Source: Bradyrhizobium sp. CCGUVB4N
GTDB lineage: Bacteria > Pseudomonadota > Alphaproteobacteria > Rhizobiales > Xanthobacteraceae
Assembly (NCBI RefSeq): GCF_024199945.1
Contig: NZ_JANADP010000001.1
Location: 3,596,001-3,660,000, forward strand
Reading direction: 5' to 3'
DNA: 64,000 nucleotides
The notes under the pieces were generated by a model. That model did not search any database, was not told the origin of the DNA, and saw only the letters and a program-made list of their open reading frames with translations. Below are positions 19,401 to 27,082 of the stretch, piece by piece. Positions within the stretch are counted from its first letter, which is position 1, and every line of letters starts with the position of its first letter. The translations under genes were made by a program, and so were the position numbers.

Positions 19401-22400
19401 AGATCTATGTCGGCACGGCGGCGAAGATGGCGGCGGCCAACAATGCCAACGCCAGCCTCTATGGCGCGATCGCCGGTGTCGGCGCCAGCACCAACACCTG
19501 GGTCCACGCCACCCAGGGCGTCAGCGTCGGCAACAACGCGAAGATCGAGGCCTGGGGCGACATCACCATGTATGCCGGCCTCGCCGGCGACGGCAGCGTC
19601 TTCAGCAGCGTGCAGGCAACGGCGACGACGGTCGTCTACAACAACACCGCGATCCCGATCTCCACACTCTACCGCGGCACGGCCAATGCCGACGACACCA
19701 CGAGCCTGACGCTCGCCAACACCTCGAGCGTGCTCGGCGTGCAGAACATTTACCTGGGTGCGACCCAGGGGCAGGTCACGGCCGCCGGCAACGGCAGCAA
19801 TTACAATCCGTATCTGGACATCTTCAGCGCCAAGAACAGCGACAATCACAGCCACACCAGCGGAACCGGCGATGTCGCACTCAATGGCCTGGTGGTGGCG
19901 GGCATCAACAACGACCTGACCGTCACGATCGAGCTCGGCGCGAGCGCGCCGACCCTGAGCACGACCAGCCCTTACTCCGAGCTGACCCTCGAGTCCGTTT
20001 CCGACGTCAATCACTTGAGCTCGGTGATGAGCTGGAACCACCAGGCGGTCCAGTACACCATCGTCGGCAACTTCAATCCCTACCAGCTGGTCGTCGACCA
20101 ACTGGCGACGCTGACCGGCCTGACCGCGGCTCAAGTTCGCTCCCAGCTCGCGGCGGCGACGCCCACGGCGCCCGCCACGATGTCGCCGTCCGGCACCGAT
20201 ACGACCGGCGACATCCAGCGCCAGATCGACACGTTGATCAAGCAGGCGCCGTTCACCTCCGACGCGCCCGGTAACGCCTTCGCGTTCGGCGACATGCTGG
20301 TGTCCGCCGGCAACGTCTCGATCCTGGCTCAGAAGCTCACCGGCAACAGCGGCACGAACCCGACCGCGCCGTCGGTCATCGCGCGCAGCTCGCCGCTCAT
20401 CAAGATCGAGAACAAGGGCCTCGACTTCATGAGCCTCGGCAATCTCACGGTCACCGATGTGAGCGGAGGAAACATCACCTACCGCCAGATCGACCATGTC
20501 GATGCCGACTCGCACTCCAATGTGACCTTCACCGCAATGCCGAGTGCGACGCCCGTCATCGACGTTTCGGCCACTTACAACCGCTTGGATCCCGACAGCG
20601 GCCAAGGCATCGACCAGAACGGCAATGTGCTGACCCGCACGCCCGACATCTATTTCAACGGCGCCGCCAACAACGCGAACGGCCTGCTCAAGGTCCTCAA
20701 CAATCTCGGCAGTGTCGTCGCATCGCAGTCACTCAGCGCCGCAACCGTCCAGATCGTGGTGCCCAAAGGCACGTTCACCTTCCTCGGCGGTATCGGGAGC
20801 TTCTACGACAGCAGCAGCGCGGTCACCTCGCAATGGGATACGACCGAAAACCGGCCGACTGACGCGCTGACGGCGGTGATGACGGCGGCGACCTATCTCG
20901 GCGCCTATGGTGACTACTACACCGCTCCGCATATCGGTTCGGGCGGGGATCATCCGTATTTCTACTATTGCTGCGTCGACGGCAGCCACGGCGTGTATCA
21001 ACCGGTCGGCAACGCCGACGCCAGCACGATCTTCACCGCGCGCATGCTGATGACGTACTACGACGGGCTCTCGCTCTATTCGTCGATCTTCCTGCCGGTG
21101 GGCCGGGGCACGCCTGGGAACACCAGCACTCCCGATGCCGGCAGCGTGCCGGACGTCAATACGCTCAAGATCATCGAGGGGCAGTCGCTGGACTCGACCA
21201 ATGTCGTGCTCGCGCAGTGGAAGAAAACGACTTATGACGGCCGCAACGTTTACACGGATAGCGGTCCGTACAAGACGCCGTTCAATTGTGCGACAGCCTG
21301 CGACAGCTCGGGCTTTTTCCAGGTCATCAACATCCAGCCGGATGCGATCACGCCGAAGACCGCGGATACGCCGGCCACCGCGACGGCCACCCGGACCATC
21401 ACCGGCCAGGCGGTCATCATCTCGGCGTCGGTGATCAACATCAACGGCACCATCCAAGCCGGCTCGAGCAGCAATTACTCGGTCAACATCGGCGCCGCGG
21501 CGTACGATGCCATCTATGGCAGCAACGGCCTCAAGAACCGCAACGGCGGCGCGGACTTTGCCGCGGCCCAGGCCAACGCACGGAACGGCGTCTATTACGA
21601 CGTCTCAGGCTCTGTGACGGCGTCGGCTACTGGCGACGCCAAGATCGGGGTCAGGTACAACGCTCTCACCGATCAGCTCATCCTGAACGGCGTGGCGCAG
21701 GGCGCCGCCGGCTACGTCTATCTGAACGGCAAGATCATCTCGACCTCGACCGACAGCACCCAGACCCAGGGCAACATCGAGATCAAGGGCGGCGCCGGTA
21801 CGGTCACGGTCAACAACACCAGCGGGCTCCAGCTTGTCACCAACACCATCAACACCAGCGCCACCGCCCAGAGCGTGGTCGAGATCGTCGATCAGCTGAA
21901 AGGCAAAACGACGTGGTGGGTCTACGATCCCAAGGCGGCGAGCAACCAGCAGGTATCGAGATACGAGACGAATAGCGTCACTGCGGCCGCGATCGATCCT
22001 TCGATGCTTGCAGCCAGGACAGGTACGGCAGGCATCCAGTACGCGACGCAGGAGAACATGCTCTATCAGTGGGTCGACACGGCGACGCTGGATCGTCCGA
22101 CCACCAGCACGCAATTCGACTACGGCTGGAGCTTCACGCAGACCGCCGGCCAGGACTGGACCCGCTCGATCAGCCTGGTTTCTGGCACGCAGAGCACCAA
22201 CTACCAGAAGGTCACCACCGCCACCGGCAGCTATCACTGGGCGGGGGGCGTGAACCCGGACGGGAGCCCCGTTGGACTCAACACCCACTCCAACGCGTGC
22301 TGCGGCGCGGACGGCCAGTACAATTGGTACCAGGCGATCTACGATCACCTGACGCTCACGCTGACCAACACGGTCAAGGCGTCGAACCCGATCAACATCA

Positions 22401-25400
22401 AGTTCACTGGTGGCGGCAGCAGCGACGTCGTGGTCAATTCGACCTCCGGAATCGTCGTCAACGGGTCGATCAACAACGTTCAGGGGGCAACGACGCTCAA
22501 CGCCACCGGCGCCAACTCGTCCATCACGGTCGCCGCCAATGCCAACAACCCGGTGATCTCGGGTACGAGCGTGACGCTTCGGGGTGACGGTGGCATCGGC
22601 TCGCTCGGCACCACCAAAACGCCTGTCCAGGTGCAGATCTATGGCGGCAGCCTGACCGCCAGCTCGATCGACCACGACATCGCGATCTCGGCGACCGGCG
22701 CGATGTCGATCAACCAGGTGAAGGTGAATTCGGCAGGCGCCACGCCGCAGGGCAACGTCTTCCTCTCGGCGACCGGCGACATCAACTCGGCGACCGCCTA
22801 CAACGTCGCCAACCCCGTCGTGATCGGCAAGAACATCGAAATCGACTCCGACGCCGGTGCGATCGGCGCGACCAGCAGCGTCGTCAACGGCACGTCCACC
22901 CTGACCAACATCAATCCGCTGGTGATCCAGGCGAGCGGCACGGTGCAGGCGAGCGGCGCCGTCGACGGCGGCGTGCTCAACAGCAGCTCGGCCACCGGCG
23001 CCTACATCATCCAGTCCAAGGGCGATTTGCGCATCGGCACGGTGCAGTCGACCAGCGGACCGGTGTTCCTGGAGGCGGCCGGCTCTGACGGCAACCAGGC
23101 CAACATCCTGAACGGCCAGACGGCCGTCGGTATCACCGCGGCGGAGAGCGCGCATCTCCAGTCCGTCTGGGCCAATCTCGACCTGCTCAACGGCAATCCC
23201 GCCACCGCCGCCGTCAACAGCTACCAGTCGATGGTCACGTCGGCCTACAACGATTACTTCCAGCTCAAGAACATCGCCTTCGCGAACGGCAGCACCTACA
23301 ACCCGACCTCGGTGGGTCTGACGGTGCTGCGGGCGCAGGTCGCCGCCAAGCTCGGCATCGATCCCGCCAACGTCTCGACGACGGATATGCAGGTCGAGGC
23401 CACGACGCGGTTCCTGAGGGACCAGTTCCTGCTCGGCAAGATCAACACCGATCAGCTCAAGAGCTCGCTGACGACATTGCTCGGCACTGCACCCACCGAT
23501 CCGCTGGGGACCGTGTTCGGCACGTCGCTGTCGTCGACGCTGTTCGCAAAACTGTTCGACGGCGTCGCGACCGCCGATCAGCGCCTGCCGTCCAATACGG
23601 CCCTGCAAACGGCGCTTGATGCCTACGATGCGCGCTATACTTACACGCTCGCCACCACCGAGCGGGTCTACGGCGTCATCACCGCCGGCGCGCAATGGAC
23701 GCAGAGCCAGCTCGCCTACACGGTCTCGTCGTCCGCGATCGGCGCGGCACCGCCGCCGATCGACCCGAATGTCGCGGCCAATATCAGCGCGAACCAGATC
23801 ATGCTGTACGCGCCGCATGGTTCGGTCGGCAATTCGGCCGCGCCCCAGACCTTCACCTTCACCAGCGTCGATTCCTCGTCGCTGACGACGGACCAGCGGG
23901 CATTGCTCTCCTCGGCCGGTCCCGGCCAGCTCACCGTCGGCGCGGTCACGGATCCGACGACCCATGTCGTGACCTATACGGTCAGCCTGTCGCAGCAGAA
24001 CCTCGTCGTGCTCGACAACCCCGTCGCGATCTCGGCGAACGCGCTGTCGAACATCTATCTCGGCAGCAAGAACAGCCTGACGCTCGGCGGCATCACCGCG
24101 AGCTACGGCCCGATCGCGGCCGCACAAGCCAACGGCATCCAGGTGACCGGCCGCGGCGACGTCAAGCTCGACGCCGTGACCGGCATCACCGCTGCCGCCG
24201 GCGTGACCGGCGTGCCCGTGATCTCCGGTGATATCGCCAACCTCACCCTGATCGCCGAGCACGGCAATATCGGTGCCCCCGGCGCTGCCAGTAGCAACCC
24301 CGCGAGCAACGCCAATGCGATCCAGATCGCCTTTGCCAATCCGGCCAACGACCAGCTCGACCAGGTCTCGTCCGGCCAGGGCATCTATGTGAAGCAGACC
24401 ACCGGCGATCTCGTCCTCGGCAATATTTCCGCGGGCAACGAGATCCAGCTCGCCGCGACCGGCAGCATCTACGCCGAGGCCGGCTTCACGGACCGCAGCG
24501 CGATCCACATCCTCGGCACCGACCTCGACCTGCGCGCCGGCGGCAATATCGGCTTCAACGGCGCGACCTTCCAGCCGCTGCAGGTGAACATCTCCGGCGC
24601 CGTCACCGGCTCCGCCGGCGGCGATTTCAGCCTGCTTGCGGTCACCGGCGACCTCGCGGTGGGCACCAGCGGTGCCTATGGATCGCTGACGGCGGGCAGC
24701 GCGATGACCTTGAACGCGTCGCGCGGCGCACTCACCATCAATGCCGATCTCACCAGCGACGGCCTGATGCAGCTCCTCGCCAACCGCGGCATCACCTTCG
24801 CGGCCGGCACCAGCGCCGCGCCGGTGGTTGCGACCAGCACCACCGACGGGGTGACGCTTGTGGCCGCGACGCTGTCGATGGGCGCCTATTCGGCCATCAA
24901 CGCGGCCAAGGTGATCTCGGTCACCACGACGGGCGATGCAGTCCTCGGCCAGCTCAACACGTCGCTGTCGTACGCTGCGGCCGGCAACGCGCCGTCGATC
25001 ATCGTCACGGCCGGTGGCGTGGCATCGCTGGGCGCGATCATCGGCAATGGCGACGGCCAGACCACCTTCGTGACCTTAGGCGCCGGCGCCGCGCTGTCGC
25101 TCAGCGCGTCGAACGGCATCGGCAGCGCGACGGGCCGGCTCGCCTTCAACGCAGGCCTGTTCTCGGCCAGCGCGAGCGCCGGCAACGTCTATCTGAAGGC
25201 GCTCACTGACACCGAGGCGAGTGTGCTCTCGGCGACCGCGGGTAGCGTCGACATCATCGGCACCGGCGGCCTGACGCTCGACCAGGTGGCCGCGGGAACG
25301 GCTGTGGGCGCGAGCGGCAGCTTCAGCGCCGTCACTGCCAACGGCAGCATCGTGATCGGGACCGCCGGCAGCAGCGGCTCGCAAACGATCCACGCCAGCC

Positions 25401-27076
25401 AGAACGTGACGTTCAACGCGCTCGCCACCACCGGCAATGCCGGCGACATCGGCAACATCAGCGTCACTGCCGACAACGGCTTCATCCTGGCACAGACGGT
25501 GACGTCGGGCGGCGCGACGACGCTGGGCTCGGTCTCCGCCAATGGCTCGGCGACGCTGCTGGCCGCCACCACCATCACCGGCAACACGTTTGCGGCGACG
25601 ACCGGCGCCGGCCTGCTGACCGCCGGCGGCCCGATCAACTGGAACGTCCTCAACGTCGGATCGACGCTGGGCGCCACCGCGAGCCTGGGCAGCATCACCT
25701 TGCAGACCGCGCAGAGCGGCGGCACGCAGACCATCCACGCCCACGACAACGTGACCTTCAACGCGCTGACGGCTGCGGGCATCACCGGCGACGCCGGAAG
25801 CATCAATGTCGATGCGGACAATGGCTTCATCCTGGCGCAGACGGTGATGGCCGGCGGTGTGCCGACGCTGGGCTCGGTCTCGGCTCATGGCTCGGCGTCG
25901 CTGATCGCCGCCGGCACCAACATGGGTCATAACCTCACGGCCTCGACCGGCAACGCGGTTCTCAAGGGCACCGTCGTCAAGTGGGACAACCTCACGGCCG
26001 GCGGCACGCTCGATGTCACGGCGACGGCCGGAGGCATCACCCTCGGCACCACCACCAGCGGCGGCAAGCAAACACTGCATGCCCACGACGACATCGTCTT
26101 CGGCCAGATCACCACGACGGGCATCCCGGGCGATGCCGGCGATCTCGACATCAAGTCCGACACCGGCAAGCTTCGCGGCGGATCGATCTCCGCCAGCGGC
26201 GATACCCGTTTCGATGTGGCCGGAGGCGTCTCGTTCGACCGGATCACCGGCGAAGTGGTCAAGATGACGTCGTCGGGCGACCTGACCATCAACTGGGTCA
26301 GCGTGGTCAAGGAGCTCGACCTCGCCGCCGATACCATCACCGTCAGGGGCGAGCAGATCCGCTCGAACCCGCCGGTTCCGCTGATCCTGAACATCACGGG
26401 CTACAATGGCGGCGTCGCGACCTCGGCCAATGTCACGATCGACCCGGATAGCATCATCATCAACCAGCTCAAGGTCGTGGATGCGAACATCCTGACCGAT
26501 GCGCACTCTGTGACTGTCCTGAACGGCTACGTGCCGGGCCAGCTGACGCTCACCACGGCGAGCGAGCAGGTGCTGCTGAACAACCGTACGCTGGCGCCGT
26601 CCAACTGGCCGACGCTCCAGCTCTACCAGCCGGGCGGCGTGTTCACGCTAAGCCAGGTCGGCAACGCCACTGTCACCAACGCCTATGTGGTGTCCTACAC
26701 CGGCGATATCTCGGCGACCGTCACGAATTACGGCTCTAACCACGCCTGCTGCAGCGACTACACCGGTGCCAGTATGGCCCGCAACATCGCCGTCGACGGC
26801 GAGGGGCATGAGAGCATCGATACCTGGCTGGCGCGGAAGAGCGGGGCAGGGACGTTCTACCAGCTCGGTCTCTCCGGCCATGCACGGCTCGACGCTTTGC
26901 TCTCGCCGCGTCCGGTCGAGACCATCGGGTCGGGTCCCGCGGTGAACGTCGAAGGGCTCAACGACATGCGCAAGCTACGCCGCCAGGGGCAGCGCGCGGG
27001 TCGTCCGGGCTGGAAGGACGCAGCGATGGATGCAATGACGAAGCCGGCGGTGAGTCGCCTCGCGGAGGCGTGGTAG
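10469..27076 (+). CDS. Giant filamentous exoprotein of a two-partner secretion system (TpsA; LktA/filamentous-hemagglutinin-like)
   Basis: 5,535 residues in one uninterrupted frame, exported through the adjacent TpsB. An extended basic N-terminus leads to a hydrophobic signal (MSLLCAMQMVFLPVFSVRLQAQ) and a TPS secretion domain, about residues 45-300, with VNAFNSFSQFSV, GNVYFADPKGFVVG and a QTAN mature start. The body is Ala/Gly/Ser/Thr/Asn-rich beta-helical sequence with a recurring AYI(D/E/G)-x-G/S motif (for example TTAYIDSGATV, TEAYVDGGAM). The C-terminal third has mixed inserts rich in Tyr/Trp and cysteine pairs, then tandem repeats of about 115 residues. AAGAGG at 10456-10461 supports the ATG. 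A surface adhesin or toxin-like filament is expected; the receptor is unknown. No toxic C-terminal domain was recognised. Confidence 0.93.
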   Translation: MRGPSARRDNNERMLQGLARFRSMSLLCAMQMVFLPVFSVRLQAQTANVIVPDGRTGTALQTSGGVTNVTTSTVAGVNAFNSFSQFSVGQGNTVNLQLPTGTQNLVNIVRDAPVYVNGTLNSYMNGAIGGNVYFADPKGFVVGRSGTVNVGSLNVSTPTREFTDSLIGPGGAINGTAVGNLMAGSFPVSPDGNVRIYGRINAIDGVRLTGQNVLVGGASQRDIANLDHAAKFAASVNSKGLRSASAITVSNGSIHIGAVNNATVNGRLTARSKTTTPSTIAVVAGNNAEIGKNAKLSTASRTGDAGGVLVKAGNDLTVKSGAAINAGSKTGNAGLVELSGNGVIDIGSGVSINLSAPNGKAGTLVIDPTDVVIGDAGQGDAGVTLSNTSVANAIAALSAGATYVVQADNSITLAAHAVIDARRLDVNGHSTGNANNVELDAKTISIVDGAKILAQAVNSGTSYTDGSVTLAATASQTLVSGHAYATTGITVDGQITGGNISIGATSTAVSNMLSSTAGLFAMLGETVAGLNLGVNAGYVAASATANVAINGHANISASGNVLITATGSETAADPVLASTIGGGLPFGASAVVGNVIGNVSANVASNATISAGGYLNITSTNNATVNVAAIAATTSAAVVATFAYTNASVTTNANVETGAHLSAGTASGSAGGLAIYATNNNSFSTSATSVALDNPALNGNVGGAMAMSNINTSANATLGSSLGTSANPMTGPVTVNAVSNTTSNSTMASTITGTPTLIAGLQGVLAVGSAPTSIIVSQMTSTLLTADLNLKASAALTLANSTENATAAIATNPNGGAPSIYTTGNVAVVSNVTDVGVRNNSTTAAITSSPINGQSYAVSAAVAWGNYTHNSNAYIGEGVTINAPNIGVAANTSMPITNTWTQWAGLTEVLSHLNGSLGVSGNIITSYANAGADAGDTLGISGSLNNFIVHNNTTAWVATDANLNATCTVASCGSGAWTANLNNGTQAFDATLAVTANSYTASIDVAGNIGTFGFIGNTSGGSSFGGSLNLVQLSNNTIAGVAANATVKANDNISVEAVTTDQFFGVAPTSGKAQGSLALNGITSIALVDNTTHASIGAGATVEAPTVNIYAAQDLSMLSIAGAVSISANSAVGLAVAYLGATADTAAYIGDNSSDIRGGAFNVDDPFSGTSGGSGSVKADNLIISATTSGRITAASIAAAISEPGVSSFATKAGAVTSAATGGTAGVAAGASQVGAKSGSSTSGFSIDLAGSSSVSDVSLGTSAYIKNAGTIDKYTTTSLVSTKTLVQALNDTILDNGSGSAAANMAGSEGSTSVAVGGAIASAMSSNHTLAYIYGTTLNNQDTLKVMALNGGSETVVALGISGSKANSASLSASVGIITDSANAYIENSTVTGRTGVVNRTLEVDAYQTTNIAIGGGVLYFSGGKAGVGIALTYASISDPTSGKATDAHILSSSISNYDTLQVLADNASVIAAGAASGGASTNGNSLTGAIVVDEISPTTTAYIDSGATVSINVGSITVIADSGDVSALDTALGNLVKKSNNGLLASDTCTTHGGTGGQNCVDFSAAALNGGVGNGPGGGIVSVAGVIEAAKNDIGASLVYDTIATTHSAYIANVLTTAVGRVNVTATDSSAIQSVTLGIGAASGQFAGTAALTISSITNTVSAGIGKSQSNSTSSTVSAGSVTINATDNSKITGSAAVAAIAPNGGNAAGLALVNSNIANNVSAGITGSKVTSTGTVALGASSNATISTVAVGIAISSQVGLAGSVATNLMGTNVTASITDSAALGATKGSDVIANNNVAVIASNTDNVVVSAGALSISKGPAGGAGSMVTNQITGGTSAYISGANTKVDALGTSSTDTLSVNSGTLAHANDLSGFQAPTDHTPDLSEIQDTVKGLAVVASSHQAVVTNVMTIAAGTGISIMVNPITSVLSGSTTAYIDSASIDTRLTSAGLLPQIDVAASSFSYSGAFGAGIVPPTGTGGGGATVISTTMSRTTMAYVTNSTVGSLSSTPSATVGAVTVKANAEQDASSIGVGFNTGSVALNVFTATTEAYVDGGAMTASSLTVNAMDTTAIYSAGGSAAYGSQAAVSAAFLVQVSANRTEAYVGDEFYYHGGNTTHTTALNLSGALDVEANTVDRFQAYSVGGSLATGSAAIAGMANIEIANNTTIAGVYDTTLRSPTGGAAGAVTVGANEDVEIKEIAGAIAIGASGSGVGIGAAANVLVFKSQTTAEINNSDLNSSGAINVDALSTKEVLSYAVTAGVGGSVGIGATVGVIIIGSNTADADTQQQETGQLDQRDSNGHNNGTITAVNNSTSNSHGSDAVASGTAGNPNNAHVTSTYDVSTVLAGGSDGVTAQIAGGSAISTTQVNVGATSANATKMYLLGAGFGKNVGIGAGIGYTSVSSNVTANLSSAVTAPSVMVAAVVKDASGGAYGGQTINTEAIAGGAGLYFGADAAVAIGNVSNHVKAELGGSVTGTGGAGVAVMAQDSTTQIVFTGGVTAGAAAVGASVSTASRSSTVSADVLQGADINTSTLAVGAQGAGTLTTTATALGGGIVAGVGADAEAHENSSVTADIGAGATIATSATGLGTLVSASITPNLSSSAIGVSVGGGAVGVAVAQSTVGAQVTADIGNDAIFSGGAVSVAAMALVPTGGTTTYAWALAGGGGSLIGAQGSYAKASENATVNAYGGTGITLPDADVTIAAQNDSAQYAKATGLSSGFLALGASVAQVSSSAHTYAYLGAGAITSAANTGILQILATGVDVNAADAIVGAGGTYAGAAAVATTSSTATTQARMDGNGADDTLYFGGLKVSAKHTTNYGASGDAYQASTAGVSGGSAQNTVTTDTTAEIGTHLIINSAGGNMTVISNDIVNQAGGGARSGSGGMFAGAAALSNSTVTQTVTTNIDAGTVLSLNDDPRTSNGVINIEAYNTLNTNDTVSLATAALFAGGGAESDMTANATLQVNINARELFSAGKIYVGTAAKMAAANNANASLYGAIAGVGASTNTWVHATQGVSVGNNAKIEAWGDITMYAGLAGDGSVFSSVQATATTVVYNNTAIPISTLYRGTANADDTTSLTLANTSSVLGVQNIYLGATQGQVTAAGNGSNYNPYLDIFSAKNSDNHSHTSGTGDVALNGLVVAGINNDLTVTIELGASAPTLSTTSPYSELTLESVSDVNHLSSVMSWNHQAVQYTIVGNFNPYQLVVDQLATLTGLTAAQVRSQLAAATPTAPATMSPSGTDTTGDIQRQIDTLIKQAPFTSDAPGNAFAFGDMLVSAGNVSILAQKLTGNSGTNPTAPSVIARSSPLIKIENKGLDFMSLGNLTVTDVSGGNITYRQIDHVDADSHSNVTFTAMPSATPVIDVSATYNRLDPDSGQGIDQNGNVLTRTPDIYFNGAANNANGLLKVLNNLGSVVASQSLSAATVQIVVPKGTFTFLGGIGSFYDSSSAVTSQWDTTENRPTDALTAVMTAATYLGAYGDYYTAPHIGSGGDHPYFYYCCVDGSHGVYQPVGNADASTIFTARMLMTYYDGLSLYSSIFLPVGRGTPGNTSTPDAGSVPDVNTLKIIEGQSLDSTNVVLAQWKKTTYDGRNVYTDSGPYKTPFNCATACDSSGFFQVINIQPDAITPKTADTPATATATRTITGQAVIISASVININGTIQAGSSSNYSVNIGAAAYDAIYGSNGLKNRNGGADFAAAQANARNGVYYDVSGSVTASATGDAKIGVRYNALTDQLILNGVAQGAAGYVYLNGKIISTSTDSTQTQGNIEIKGGAGTVTVNNTSGLQLVTNTINTSATAQSVVEIVDQLKGKTTWWVYDPKAASNQQVSRYETNSVTAAAIDPSMLAARTGTAGIQYATQENMLYQWVDTATLDRPTTSTQFDYGWSFTQTAGQDWTRSISLVSGTQSTNYQKVTTATGSYHWAGGVNPDGSPVGLNTHSNACCGADGQYNWYQAIYDHLTLTLTNTVKASNPINIKFTGGGSSDVVVNSTSGIVVNGSINNVQGATTLNATGANSSITVAANANNPVISGTSVTLRGDGGIGSLGTTKTPVQVQIYGGSLTASSIDHDIAISATGAMSINQVKVNSAGATPQGNVFLSATGDINSATAYNVANPVVIGKNIEIDSDAGAIGATSSVVNGTSTLTNINPLVIQASGTVQASGAVDGGVLNSSSATGAYIIQSKGDLRIGTVQSTSGPVFLEAAGSDGNQANILNGQTAVGITAAESAHLQSVWANLDLLNGNPATAAVNSYQSMVTSAYNDYFQLKNIAFANGSTYNPTSVGLTVLRAQVAAKLGIDPANVSTTDMQVEATTRFLRDQFLLGKINTDQLKSSLTTLLGTAPTDPLGTVFGTSLSSTLFAKLFDGVATADQRLPSNTALQTALDAYDARYTYTLATTERVYGVITAGAQWTQSQLAYTVSSSAIGAAPPPIDPNVAANISANQIMLYAPHGSVGNSAAPQTFTFTSVDSSSLTTDQRALLSSAGPGQLTVGAVTDPTTHVVTYTVSLSQQNLVVLDNPVAISANALSNIYLGSKNSLTLGGITASYGPIAAAQANGIQVTGRGDVKLDAVTGITAAAGVTGVPVISGDIANLTLIAEHGNIGAPGAASSNPASNANAIQIAFANPANDQLDQVSSGQGIYVKQTTGDLVLGNISAGNEIQLAATGSIYAEAGFTDRSAIHILGTDLDLRAGGNIGFNGATFQPLQVNISGAVTGSAGGDFSLLAVTGDLAVGTSGAYGSLTAGSAMTLNASRGALTINADLTSDGLMQLLANRGITFAAGTSAAPVVATSTTDGVTLVAATLSMGAYSAINAAKVISVTTTGDAVLGQLNTSLSYAAAGNAPSIIVTAGGVASLGAIIGNGDGQTTFVTLGAGAALSLSASNGIGSATGRLAFNAGLFSASASAGNVYLKALTDTEASVLSATAGSVDIIGTGGLTLDQVAAGTAVGASGSFSAVTANGSIVIGTAGSSGSQTIHASQNVTFNALATTGNAGDIGNISVTADNGFILAQTVTSGGATTLGSVSANGSATLLAATTITGNTFAATTGAGLLTAGGPINWNVLNVGSTLGATASLGSITLQTAQSGGTQTIHAHDNVTFNALTAAGITGDAGSINVDADNGFILAQTVMAGGVPTLGSVSAHGSASLIAAGTNMGHNLTASTGNAVLKGTVVKWDNLTAGGTLDVTATAGGITLGTTTSGGKQTLHAHDDIVFGQITTTGIPGDAGDLDIKSDTGKLRGGSISASGDTRFDVAGGVSFDRITGEVVKMTSSGDLTINWVSVVKELDLAADTITVRGEQIRSNPPVPLILNITGYNGGVATSANVTIDPDSIIINQLKVVDANILTDAHSVTVLNGYVPGQLTLTTASEQVLLNNRTLAPSNWPTLQLYQPGGVFTLSQVGNATVTNAYVVSYTGDISATVTNYGSNHACCSDYTGASMARNIAVDGEGHESIDTWLARKSGAGTFYQLGLSGHARLDALLSPRPVETIGSGPAVNVEGLNDMRKLRRQGQRAGRPGWKDAAMDAMTKPAVSRLAEAW
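25370..26200 (+). repeat. Three tandem ~115-residue repeats inside the giant exoprotein
   Basis: Units begin at about 25379 (SQTIHASQNVTFNAL), 25724 (TQTIHAHDNVTFNAL) and 26066 (KQTLHAHDDIVFGQI), 345 and 342 bp apart. Each continues with GDIGNISVTADNGF / GDAGSINVDADNGF / GDAGDLDIKSDTGK, and the first two with LGSVSANGSATL / LGSVSAHGSASL. The third is the most diverged and runs out into the C-terminal region. The period fits stacked beta-helix coils. Such repeats can change copy number by recombination. Confidence 0.8.
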
Positions 27077-27082
27077 GTCGAG

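Noticed and set aside
10415..24508. Very long minus-strand open frames under the giant exoprotein (up to about 970 codons)
   Set aside because: They are antisense shadows of a high-GC repetitive gene: Arg/Asp/Gly-rich, no ribosome sites, no recognisable domains.
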